Position numbers and translations under genes: made by a program. DNA of 64,000 nt from Paenibacillaceae bacterium (GTDB lineage Bacteria > Bacillota > Bacilli > Paenibacillales > NBRC-103111): contig JAQSYI010000005.1 of the NCBI GenBank assembly GCA_029256185.1, forward strand, positions 153,729-217,728, given 5' to 3'. Shown in pieces: positions 53,573 through 61,957 of this stretch. A model generated the notes under the pieces. That model was given only the letters and a program-made list of their open reading frames with translations, searched no databases and had not been told where the DNA came from. The number at the start of each line of letters is the position of its first letter. The first letter of the stretch is position 1.

Positions 53573-55000
53573 CTAGACCACACCTCCCGGAGCAGGCTCC
53601 TTGGCCGGCAATTTCTCCGGTATCCCAAACCGCTTGCGGCGCAGGTATTGGCCGGAGCCGGGTGTACCCGCAAACTGCTTATCCCGGATGACGAACTCGC
53701 CGCGGACCAATACAGACACAGGCTCCCCGGTCACCTCAAAACCCTCGAAGGCGTTGTAATCCACATTCATATGGTGGGTATCCGCGGAGATGGTCCGTTT
53801 CACATGGGGGTCGAAGATCACGATATCCGCATCGCTGCCGATGGCGATAGTACCCTTTTGCGGGAACAGTCCGAACAGCTTGGCGCTCTGGGTGGCGATC
53901 ACATCCACGAATTTGTGCAGGGAAATCCGCCCCTTCTCCACACCTTCCGAATAAAGAATACTGAACCGGTCCTCAATCATCGGGCCTCCGTTGGGAATCT
54001 TGGAGAAATCCGTGAGGCCCAGATCCTTTTGCCCCTTGAAATCGAAGGAGCATTGGTCGGACCCCACCGTCTGCAGCGAACCGTTCCAGAGGGCGTCCCA
54101 CAGCACATCCTGGTTCCATTTCTCCCTGAGGGGAGGAGACCAGACGTATTTTGCCCCTTCAAATCCGGGCTTTTCCAGGCAGGACTGATCCAGCAGCAGA
54201 TATTGGGGGCAGGTCTCGCCATAGATGCGTAAGCCCTTCCGGCGGCCTTCGGCGATCTTCTCCACCGCCTCGGCACAGGTCACATGCACAACATACAGCT
54301 GGGAATCGGCTAATTCCGTCAGGTTCACCGCTCTGCCCGTAGCTTCCCCTTCCAGCACCGGCGGGCGGGTGAGCGCATGATAGATGGGATCGGTCTTGCC
54401 TTCTTCCAACGCTTTTTCGATCAGATATGCGATGACATCGCCGTTCTCGGCATGAACCATCACCAGAGCGCCTTGTTCCTTGGCGGTCAAAAGGGTGCGG
54501 TACAAGGTGCCGTCATCGGCCTGAAAGACGTTCTTGTAGGCCATGAACACCTTCAGGGAGGTGATTCCTTCCTCCTCGATGATTTGCGGAAGCTCCTGGA
54601 GAACCTCATCGTTAACCTCGCTGACCATCAGGTGGAAGCCGTAATCAATGACCGCTTTGTCCTTGGATTTGGCATGCCAGGTGCGGACAGCCGATGAGAG
54701 CGGAGCGTTCTTCGCAGTGAGGCAAAAGTCAATCACGGTGGTGGTGCCCCCGAATGCCGCGGCGATGGTCCCCGTCTGGAAATCATCCTTGGTTACCGTA
54801 CCGCCGAAAGGCATATCCAAGTGGGTATGGGGATCGATTCCTCCCGGGAACACATAGCAGCCCGATGCGTCCACAATCTCCGCTCCGGCCGCATCCAGAT
54901 CCACGCCGATCATCACAATAATGCCGTCCTCGATCAGAATATCACCGAAATAGGTATCCGTCGCGGTAACAATGGTTCCGTTCTTGATGATTTTTTTCAT
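53573..55000 (-). CDS. hydA: dihydropyrimidinase
   Basis: A 475-residue metal-dependent amidohydrolase that opens the dihydrouracil or dihydrothymine ring to N-carbamoyl-beta-amino acids. Binuclear metal ligands are His58 and His60 in DPHTHLD, the carboxylated Lys150 in TSLKVFMAYK, His183 in MVHAENG, His239 in VVHVTCA and Asp315 in GSDQC. The length and the block order match bacterial dihydropyrimidinases and D-hydantoinases. The ATG is 3 bases after the preA stop, with GGAGGT upstream. Reaction order after PreTA and before the ureidopropionase places it in reductive pyrimidine breakdown. Confidence 0.94.
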   Translation of the reverse strand: MKKIIKNGTIVTATDTYFGDILIEDGIIVMIGVDLDAAGAEIVDASGCYVFPGGIDPHTHLDMPFGGTVTKDDFQTGTIAAAFGGTTTVIDFCLTAKNAPLSSAVRTWHAKSKDKAVIDYGFHLMVSEVNDEVLQELPQIIEEEGITSLKVFMAYKNVFQADDGTLYRTLLTAKEQGALVMVHAENGDVIAYLIEKALEEGKTDPIYHALTRPPVLEGEATGRAVNLTELADSQLYVVHVTCAEAVEKIAEGRRKGLRIYGETCPQYLLLDQSCLEKPGFEGAKYVWSPPLREKWNQDVLWDALWNGSLQTVGSDQCSFDFKGQKDLGLTDFSKIPNGGPMIEDRFSILYSEGVEKGRISLHKFVDVIATQSAKLFGLFPQKGTIAIGSDADIVIFDPHVKRTISADTHHMNVDYNAFEGFEVTGEPVSVLVRGEFVIRDKQFAGTPGSGQYLRRKRFGIPEKLPAKEPAPGGVV

Positions 55001-55003
55001 GGT

Positions 55004-56293
55004 TTACACAACCTCCATTTCAGGGGAATTGGCATTCAGTTTGGCAATGGCCTGCTGCCGCTGGTTCCAGCTCATGGGCGGCTGTGCACTTGGCACCTCC
55101 ACCATGGTGATCGCCCCTTCTACCGGACAGACAATGGAGCACAGGTTGCAGCCCACGCAGTCTTCCTCGCGCACCTTCAGGATCGGCTTGCCGCGTTCGT
55201 CCCGGTGGCGCTCGATGCATTGATGGGAGGCATCCTCACAGGAAATATGGCACTTGTTGCATTTGATGCAGATATCATTGTGGATTTGCGCCACAATCTT
55301 GTAATTCAGGTCCAGATCGCCCCAACTGGAGTACCGGTCTACAGAGCGTCCGATGAGCTCATTGACGGATGCCAGCCCCTTCTCATCCAGATAGTTGTTC
55401 AGGCCGCTGACCAGCTCACGGATGATGCGGAAGCCGTGATGCATGACCGCCGTACAAATTTGCACGCCCGTGGAGCCCATGAGCATAAACTCCACCGTGT
55501 CCTGCCAGGTGGAAATCCCGCCGATGCCGGAGATGGGCACGCCCACCCTGGGATCTCTGGCGCATTCCGCCACCATGTTGAGCGCAATCGGCTTGACGGC
55601 AGGTCCGCAGTAGCCGCCGTGCGCCCCCTTGCCGTTGACGTGGGGAATGGTGTTCCAGGTGTTCAGGTCCACACCCGCCAGGCTGTTGATGGTGTTGATC
55701 ATGCTGACGGAGTCCGCGCCGCCCAGCACCGCATGGCGAGCCGTAACCGTGATGTCCGTGATGTTGGGAGTCAGCTTGACGATCACCGGCGTCTCCGCGA
55801 CCTCCTTCACCCAATACGTCTGGGCCTCCACCAGATCGGGCTGCTGGCCGGAGGCCGCTCCCATCCCCCGCTCCGCCATGCCGTGGGGACAACCGAAATT
55901 CAGCTCCAGTCCGTCAACGCCGATGGCCTCCACCCGCTTGACAATCTCATGCCACTTTTCCCGCGTGGGCTCCACCATCAGGGAAGCCACCAAGGCATGC
56001 TTGGGGAACAGCTTCTTGGTCTCGGCCATTTCCTTCAAATTCACATCCAGGGGACGGTCGGTAATCAGCTCGATGTTATTGAACCCCGCTACCCGCTGAC
56101 CGTTGAAGTTGACGGCGGCAAAGCGCGCGGAGGTATTGATGATGGGCTCGCCAAGGGTCTTCCAGACGGCGCCGCCCCATCCCGCCTCAAAAGCACGCTG
56201 CACCTGGTAGCCCGTATTGGTAGGGGGTGCCGAGGCCAGCCAGAACGGATTCGGTGATTTAATTCCTGCCAGATTGATGCTTAAGTCTGCCAT
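55004..56293 (-). CDS. preA: NAD-dependent dihydropyrimidine dehydrogenase subunit PreA
   Basis: A 429-residue FMN and iron-sulphur subunit that reduces uracil and thymine together with PreT. The N-terminal part is a dihydroorotate dehydrogenase-like FMN barrel (SPNPFWLASAPPTNTGYQV, GLELNFGCPHGM, VIVKLTPNITD, GIGGISTWQD). The C-terminal part has two 4Fe-4S clusters (CIKCNKCHISC and CVGCNLCSIVCPV). AAGGAGGT precedes the ATG by a good distance. hydA follows after 3 bases. The gap to preT upstream is 672 bases and full of repeats, so preA may need its own promoter. Confidence 0.95.
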   Translation of the reverse strand: MADLSINLAGIKSPNPFWLASAPPTNTGYQVQRAFEAGWGGAVWKTLGEPIINTSARFAAVNFNGQRVAGFNNIELITDRPLDVNLKEMAETKKLFPKHALVASLMVEPTREKWHEIVKRVEAIGVDGLELNFGCPHGMAERGMGAASGQQPDLVEAQTYWVKEVAETPVIVKLTPNITDITVTARHAVLGGADSVSMINTINSLAGVDLNTWNTIPHVNGKGAHGGYCGPAVKPIALNMVAECARDPRVGVPISGIGGISTWQDTVEFMLMGSTGVQICTAVMHHGFRIIRELVSGLNNYLDEKGLASVNELIGRSVDRYSSWGDLDLNYKIVAQIHNDICIKCNKCHISCEDASHQCIERHRDERGKPILKVREEDCVGCNLCSIVCPVEGAITMVEVPSAQPPMSWNQRQQAIAKLNANSPEMEVV

Positions 56294-56611
56294 TGGGATA
56301 CCTCCTTAAATTTCAAATCCCCCCTTCCCCCCTTTGACTTCAAAGGGGGAACTTGGGCGCTCCCCGCCCCAAGACCCCGGGAAGGGGCGTATGTGCTGCC
56401 TGGGCCGTCGTTGATGATGGGTTTTGGTGAAGGAGCCGCTTTCGTCCCCATCCATTAGCTGCCTGCCGGCGGCTAATGGATGGGGACACGCTCCCGGTTT
56501 GCGCTCCTCCGTTACTTGTTGCCCGTTGGTCCTGCCACGTTTGCGCATTGGAGCTCAGGCGGGGAGCAAGCCGCGTCACGCTATGCGCGTGAAGCTCCTG
56601 TTCGCCGGGGC

Positions 56612-56826
56612 TGGGGTCGCAGTGTCTTACGCCTGCTCCCCAGCCTTGCGAGAGGGCCAGGGCGCTGTGTCTTATGCCTGCTCCCTGCCTTACGAGAAGG
56701 TCATGGCGCAGTGTCTTACGCCTGCTCCCTGCCTTACGAGAGGGCCAGGGCGCTGTGTCTTACGCCTGCTCCCTGCCTTACGGGAAGGTCATGGCGCAGT
56801 GTCTTACGCCTGCTCCCTTACCTGCG
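56612..56826. repeat. 44-bp tandem repeat between preT and preA
   Basis: About five copies of a 44-bp unit beginning GCGCWGTGTCTTACGCCTGC and continuing CTCCCTGCCTTACG to GGTCATG or GGCCAGG; the last two endings alternate, giving an 88-bp higher order. The unit is not a multiple of three and the frames across it are low-complexity shadows. The remaining gene-free stretch 56294-56611 is GC-rich, contains two copies of a CATTAGCTGCCTGC/GCTAATGGATGGGG-type inverted segment near 56452-56490, and shows no gene; 56827-56965 shows nothing clear. Confidence 0.85.
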
Positions 56827-56965
56827 ATAAGACCACTGCACAAAGCCTACCCTGCTCCCAGCCGTCTGTTCCAAGCCTTAATCTCCGGCAGAAGCATAGG
56901 CCTCTCCGCTGCAACTGCATATGGTCCAAACTGCCCGCTCGCCCATATTGCGCGGCATCCCGCCT

Positions 56966-58351
56966 CTATACCGCCGCCGGATTAGCCGCTTCCGCAAGCT
57001 GGCGGATGATGGAGCGTGCGGCCCGCTTGCCCTGCTCTGCCGCGGATACTACCATGGCTTCACCTGCACCCGAGCCGAACACAATGTCTCCTGCCGCGAA
57101 TATCTTCGGGTTGGAGGTGCGGCCGGTAGCGGCATCGATGGTGACAACACCGCGCTCATGGGCCAGGCCCAAATGTTCGATCAGCGGTATTAGCCGTTTC
57201 TGCCCGATGGCAAGTACAACGGCATCCACGGGCAGGAGAAACTCCGAACCTGCCACAGGCACCGGCACCGGCCTGCCATCCTTGCCGGTCTCAGCGGAGA
57301 GCTCCATCCGGATGCATTCCAGATGGGTGACTTTGCCCTCGGCGTTGCCTGCAATCCGCAAGGGAGCGGTGAGCCAGCGGAAGGCCACGCTCTCCTGCTT
57401 GGCGAAGGCATATTCGAAGTCATACGCCGTCATTTCATCCCTGGTGCGTCTGTACACTATGCTGACATTCTCCGCCCCGAGCCTTACAGAGCAGGTAGCG
57501 GCATCGATTGCCGTATTGCCCGCTCCGATCACAGCCACATGGGCGCCGTGCATGGGAATGGGCAGCAATCCGCCTTTTTTGGTGCTCTCCACTAATTCAA
57601 TTGCATCATAGACACCGTCCAGATCCTCGCCGCTAATGCCGATGGAGGGCACATTGCCCATTCCTGCGGCCAGCACGACGGCATCGTATTGCTCCAACAA
57701 TTCTTCGGCCCGCACATCGCGGCCAACCGCGACCCCGGTTCTGAACTCCACGCCCAGCTTCTCTACCTGCTCTACCTCCCACAGGGAAATATGCTGCGGC
57801 AGACGGAAGGAGACAATCCCGTGGGTATTCAGTCCCCCTGCCAGCGGCTTGGCCTCGTAGACCACTACCCGGAAGCCTTCTCTTGCCAGTTCCCTGGCAG
57901 CGGACAGTCCAGCCGGTCCTCCGCCGATGACAGCCACTTTCCTGCCATTGTCAGCTTCGGCCGCGAACAACTGGCTGCCGCTGCGGATAGCCCAATCGGT
58001 GGCATAACGCTGCAGCATGCCAATGCGGATGGGGTCGGAGGCGCCATTGAGCACACATGCCCCCTCACAGAGCTCCCCGGTTGGACAGACCCGGGAGCAG
58101 CTGGCCCCCACCGGATTGGCATCCATAATGGCGTATGCGGCTCCTTTCAGATTGTCCATGGCGATCCGCTTGATGAAGGAGGGGATATCAATGCCTGTGG
58201 GACAGGCCTGAATGCAGGGCGCATCATAACAGTACAGACACCGGCTGGATTCCTCCAATGCACCTTTGGAGGACATTCCCGGCTGATCTTCACCAAAATT
58301 CAAGGCCACCTGCTCATAGGGCAGTATTCCTGGAGCGACTCTCTTCTGCAT
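56966..58351 (-). CDS. preT: NAD-dependent dihydropyrimidine dehydrogenase subunit PreT
   Basis: A 461-residue FAD and iron-sulphur subunit that passes electrons from NADH to PreA. The N-terminal cluster region has CLYCYDAPCIQACPTGIDIP and CSRVCPTGELCEGAC. FAD and NAD motifs are VAVIGGGPAGLSAARELA and VAVIGAGNTAIDAA. It also resembles the small subunit of glutamate synthase, but the preA neighbour decides the assignment. The ATG at 58351 has GGAGGGATGA upstream; the longer frame from 58384 includes that site. It stands between repeat-filled gaps on both sides. Confidence 0.94.
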   Translation of the reverse strand: MQKRVAPGILPYEQVALNFGEDQPGMSSKGALEESSRCLYCYDAPCIQACPTGIDIPSFIKRIAMDNLKGAAYAIMDANPVGASCSRVCPTGELCEGACVLNGASDPIRIGMLQRYATDWAIRSGSQLFAAEADNGRKVAVIGGGPAGLSAARELAREGFRVVVYEAKPLAGGLNTHGIVSFRLPQHISLWEVEQVEKLGVEFRTGVAVGRDVRAEELLEQYDAVVLAAGMGNVPSIGISGEDLDGVYDAIELVESTKKGGLLPIPMHGAHVAVIGAGNTAIDAATCSVRLGAENVSIVYRRTRDEMTAYDFEYAFAKQESVAFRWLTAPLRIAGNAEGKVTHLECIRMELSAETGKDGRPVPVPVAGSEFLLPVDAVVLAIGQKRLIPLIEHLGLAHERGVVTIDAATGRTSNPKIFAAGDIVFGSGAGEAMVVSAAEQGKRAARSIIRQLAEAANPAAV

Positions 58352-58460
58352 GCCGTCATCCCTCCATATCCTTAATATGGTCATTCACGCCTATCCGTCC
58401 CCGCCACGTTTCCTGCCGCTTGCTTGTTGCCGCTATTGCACCCCGCGCTTTGCTTCCACA

Positions 58461-58732
58461 TCTGCAGCTGGCATTTTGCCTTTCGCAGTATCCTGCAGGA
58501 CCCGCGTCTGCAGCTGACATTTTCCTTTCGAGTACCCTGCGCTACCACGCTGCCCTTCCCTTCCTGTCTGCTCCCTGAGTTGCTTTTTCCCGACTGCCGC
58601 ACCTGCGTTGAAACTTATCCCCTGCACCTGCTCTGGAACCTCCCGTCTACACCTGCTGTAGAGCTTCTCCCCTACGCCTGCTCCGGAACTCCCCCCTGGC
58701 CTGCTCCTGGAACTTCCCGCCTACGCCTGCGC
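58461..58732. repeat. two kinds of short direct repeats between hydrolase gene and preT
   Basis: 58461-58506 and 58507-58541 are two copies of a segment starting TCTGCAGCTG with CATTTT and CCTTTCG. From 58621 to about 58732 a 25-base unit CTACGCCTGCTCCGGAACTC recurs four to five times and runs into the end of the hydrolase gene. The phrase TACGCCTGCTCC is shared with the 44-bp repeats at 56612-56826. The gap 58352-58720 has no gene. Confidence 0.65.
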
Positions 58733-59995
58733 CGCGCCTTCCACCTGCGGCGAAGCGGTGCACAGCCTGAATGCCGTGCGGTACAGCAGCTCCGTTCCCG
58801 CGGCGATATCTTCCTTCGTGGAAAATTCCTTGGGGTTATGACTGATTCCGTCCTTGCAACGGACAAAAATCATGCCGTAATCGCAGTAATAAGACATGGT
58901 GAGCGAATCGTGAAACGGACCGCTCATCAGCTCCGGCAGCGCAAGTCCCATCTCCCCGGCGGCAGCCCGGATCGTATCCTTCACCCGTTTCGCACAATAG
59001 CGGGGATCGCTCACCGTATCCTCCCTGATCTCATAGGTCAGCCCGTGCTCCCGGGCCGTGCTGTCGATCAGTTCCCGAAGGGCCGCCTCCCGCCGGTTGC
59101 GCCTCTCCAGATCGATATCCCGCAGGTCCACTGAAAACGAGACATGCTCCGGGATAATGTTCCGCGAATCCGGGAATACCTGCAGCGTCCCCACCGTACC
59201 GACTGTCGGCGCGCCAGGCTCACTGGAGGCCAACGCGTTCAGTCCGGCAATGACCTTGGCAGCCCCAACCAGAGCATCCTTGCGCATAGGCATGGGTACG
59301 GAGCCCGCATGTCCGGCGAACCCGTACATATCCACCGTCCACCAGATGGGTCCGGATATGCCGGTCACCAGTCCCACCCCCTGCTCCAAGGATTCCAGCA
59401 CCGGCCCCTGCTCGATGTGCAGCTCCAGAAAAGTGCCCACCTGCCCCGGCTTATACTCGGATTGCTTAAAACGTTCCGGGTCTCCGCCGAATTCAAGCAG
59501 CGCCTGCCGGCGCGTCACACCATTCTTATCGGTCCGTTCCAGTTCCCCTTCCTCCAGCTTGCCCAGCAGCCCGCGCACGCCGAACAATCCTTTGTTGAAC
59601 CGGCAGCCTTCCTCATCGCAGAACGCGGCCACTTCGACGGGGATGGCTGGAACAACTCCCTGCTCCTTCATCGTCTGGACGGTCTCAATAGCGCCGACTA
59701 CGCCGATAATCCCGTCAAACCTTCCGGCATAAGGCTGGGTATCCACATGAGAACCGAGCATTAGCGCAGGAGCATCGTGATGGACGCCCTCCATCCTGCC
59801 GATCAGATTGCCGAATGCGTCAATACGGGCGGCAAGCCCCGCCTCCTCCATCCAGGATTTCACCAGCAGCACCGCCTCACGGTCCTCCTTGGAGAGCGCC
59901 AGCCGGCAAACGCCGGTTTCGCTGATTTTGCCGATTTGGGCCAGCTGATTGATCCTTGCCTCTACCCGGTCCGCATTAATCGTGTAACCGAACAT
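58721..59995 (-). CDS. M20-family N-carbamoyl-beta-amino acid hydrolase (beta-ureidopropionase type)
   Basis: A 424-residue binuclear-metal amidohydrolase of the allantoate amidohydrolase / N-carbamoyl-L-amino acid hydrolase / beta-ureidopropionase group. Metal-site residues are His83 in GSHVDTQ, Asp94 in RFDGIIG, Glu128-Glu129 in CDEEGCRF, the His in LELHIEQGP and the His in GISHNPKEF. GFAGHAGSVPMPMR and SGPFHDS are the substrate-site blocks. Family alone does not fix the substrate; the neighbours preTA and hydA favour N-carbamoyl-beta-alanine. The ATG at 59995 has GGAGGGG upstream. Its last codons are formed by the repeat sequence downstream. It is divergent from the PucR regulator. Confidence 0.9.
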   Translation of the reverse strand: MFGYTINADRVEARINQLAQIGKISETGVCRLALSKEDREAVLLVKSWMEEAGLAARIDAFGNLIGRMEGVHHDAPALMLGSHVDTQPYAGRFDGIIGVVGAIETVQTMKEQGVVPAIPVEVAAFCDEEGCRFNKGLFGVRGLLGKLEEGELERTDKNGVTRRQALLEFGGDPERFKQSEYKPGQVGTFLELHIEQGPVLESLEQGVGLVTGISGPIWWTVDMYGFAGHAGSVPMPMRKDALVGAAKVIAGLNALASSEPGAPTVGTVGTLQVFPDSRNIIPEHVSFSVDLRDIDLERRNRREAALRELIDSTAREHGLTYEIREDTVSDPRYCAKRVKDTIRAAAGEMGLALPELMSGPFHDSLTMSYYCDYGMIFVRCKDGISHNPKEFSTKEDIAAGTELLYRTAFRLCTASPQVEGAAQA

Positions 59996-60172
59996 TTCTT
60001 CCCCTCCATCCCTCATTAGTTCGTGTTAATTTATATGACATAAATAGCCCGTTTTCCTGTAAACTTTCATAAAAGATTACGTTTTGTTACTTCATCCATA
60101 GTTTAAAAATAAACTTACCCGTGGTATGTTATATTTATTTACATAAACAATCGTTGACAGGGGGGGATTTGT

Positions 60173-61882
60173 CTGAGCTCAGAGTTTATCCTAACTATCC
60201 GGGAAGCGCTGAAACGCCCTCTTTTTCATAAAGCCGAAGTGGCAGCAGGAGCCGGCGGCCTGGACCGCCAAATCCGCTGGGTGCATATTCTGGAGACTCC
60301 CAGCCTGGAGAAGCTGATCAACGGCAATGAGATGATCCTCACCACCGGCATCGGCTTCAATCTGGACGCCGCCACCTCGGTAAGCTTCATGGAAAAGCTG
60401 ATCGCCCAGAACGCCTCCTGTCTGTGCATCGAGATCGGGGCTTACTTTCAAGCCGTACCTGAAGAACTGCTGGCGCTGGCCGACCGCTGCCATTTCCCGC
60501 TTATCCTATTTCCCGATACCGTGCGCTATGTGGACATTACCCAGGATCTTCATTCTCTGATCATCAACCGCCATTACCGCACTCTCCGTGAACTGGAGAG
60601 CATCTCCCGGGAGTTTCACCGCCTCACCCTGACGGCGCATGGCACCCTCAGCGTTCTGAAGCTTCTGCACAAGAGCACCCAGACCCAGCTGATCTACCGG
60701 CCGCTGTCCGGGCAGCCCGTGTGCTATCCGCCGCTCTCCGCAGACAGGCAGGAGGCGCTGGTGCAGTTCACCGACCGCTGCTTCAAGGAACAGGACGATT
60801 CCAAGCCTGACGCCGCTCCTTATCTCCATGACTGGAACGACAAGCCGGCTATTATCAAGTCCATCGGAGTACTGAACCAAACATGGGCTTACCTTGCTCT
60901 GATCTGTGACGGGGAACCGCTGGAATACGATTATCTTCTGCTGGATTCCGCCTCCCTGTCCATCGCCCAGGAAATGCTGCGTACCCGATATATGGAAGAA
61001 CGCAAGCTTTTCTCGGAAAACATGTGGGTGGATGAGCTGCTGAACAACCGTCTGGAGGACGAAAAGCAGATTAAAGCCTTGATCGGCCCCCAGTTGAACC
61101 GGGTTACGGAGCTGCATTTTCGCGTATGTCTGATCGAAATTGAGAATCTGTATGATGCCAGTCTGAACCTGCAGGAAAATGAGTGGGAGGCCATCCGCTA
61201 TCATCTCTCCCTGATTCTGCGCTCAACGTTTGAGAAGCATGGCTTCCGCCCGTTCATCACGCTGAAGAACAACCGTTTGGCCGCGATAGCCGTTGATTTG
61301 AAGGCCACCGTCAAGGCCAAAGCCCGGCTGCAGCAGGCCCTGGAATCCCTTCACGGCATCCAGGCCGACGAGAAGCTGAAGGAGCTGAAGCTTCTGATCG
61401 GTGTGGGCAAGGCCTACAGCCAGTTGAAGCATACGTACAACAGCCATCAGGAGGCCGTGCAAGCACTGGCCCTGCACACCAGCCAGCATAAGCCGGTGCT
61501 GTTCTACGAAGAACTGGGCATCTTCCAACTGCTGTTGAAACTGCACGACGGCAGCACCCTGCAGCAGTTCATCCGCAACTATCTGGGGGCGGTGCTGGAT
61601 TATGACCTGGCCAAGGGCAGCGATCTGCTGACCACCCTGAAGGTTTATCTGGACAACGACGGCTCCAAGCAGATTGCCGCCCAGAAGCTGTTTATCGTGC
61701 GTCAGTCCCTGTATTACCGGCTGGAAAAGATCAAGGAGCTGCTGGGCGAGGACTTCATGTCTCCGGAGAACCGCATCTCCATTCAAGTGGCGCTGCGGGC
61801 CTACCAGCTGCTTTACCCCGGGAAGCTGAGCGAATTGCCCATTCTGGACAGCATCCCCGTTGACGAAACATTGGATGTGTAA
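60173..61882 (+). CDS. PucR-family transcriptional regulator, apparent CTG start
   Basis: A PucR-type regulator. The N-terminal purine-catabolism-like domain reads ILTIREALKRPLFHKAEVAA and GGLDRQIRWVHILETP. The C-terminal helix-turn-helix is DNDGSKQIAAQKLFIVRQSL followed by YYRLEKIKELLGED. The first standard start codon in frame is a GTG at 60239, but this would remove the conserved TIREAL segment. Upstream there is a stop at 60155 and only CTG at 60173, which has a G-rich AGGGGGG site six bases before it. I therefore place the start at CTG, giving 569 residues; a one-base indel joining the TTG at 60169 is the alternative. It is divergent from the hydrolase gene and probably controls the pyrimidine cluster. 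Confidence 0.82.
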   Translation: MSSEFILTIREALKRPLFHKAEVAAGAGGLDRQIRWVHILETPSLEKLINGNEMILTTGIGFNLDAATSVSFMEKLIAQNASCLCIEIGAYFQAVPEELLALADRCHFPLILFPDTVRYVDITQDLHSLIINRHYRTLRELESISREFHRLTLTAHGTLSVLKLLHKSTQTQLIYRPLSGQPVCYPPLSADRQEALVQFTDRCFKEQDDSKPDAAPYLHDWNDKPAIIKSIGVLNQTWAYLALICDGEPLEYDYLLLDSASLSIAQEMLRTRYMEERKLFSENMWVDELLNNRLEDEKQIKALIGPQLNRVTELHFRVCLIEIENLYDASLNLQENEWEAIRYHLSLILRSTFEKHGFRPFITLKNNRLAAIAVDLKATVKAKARLQQALESLHGIQADEKLKELKLLIGVGKAYSQLKHTYNSHQEAVQALALHTSQHKPVLFYEELGIFQLLLKLHDGSTLQQFIRNYLGAVLDYDLAKGSDLLTTLKVYLDNDGSKQIAAQKLFIVRQSLYYRLEKIKELLGEDFMSPENRISIQVALRAYQLLYPGKLSELPILDSIPVDETLDV

Positions 61883-61892
61883 GGATCGGGGG

Positions 61893-61921
61893 GAGTCTCA
61901 CGAACGGAGGCAGACTCTTTT
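61893..61921 (+). terminator. terminator after the PucR gene
   Basis: GAGTCT (61893-61898) pairs with AGACTC (61912-61917), followed by TTTT. Flanking ATCGGG and CCCGAT add an outer stem. It lies between convergent genes. Confidence 0.65.
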
Positions 61922-61957
61922 CCCGATGCTTCTTCCCCACCATTCATAAGAGCTTTG

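Noticed and set aside
54821..56257. 478-codon plus-strand open frame opposite preA
   Set aside because: Same reasoning: preA has all cofactor motifs, and this frame shows no motif or start signal.
56612..56826. Possible CRISPR array
   Set aside because: The units abut with no unique spacers and no cas genes are near.
56424..57611. 395-codon plus-strand frame through the 44-bp repeats
   Set aside because: Its repeats arise from the DNA repeat, and it continues antisense into preT.
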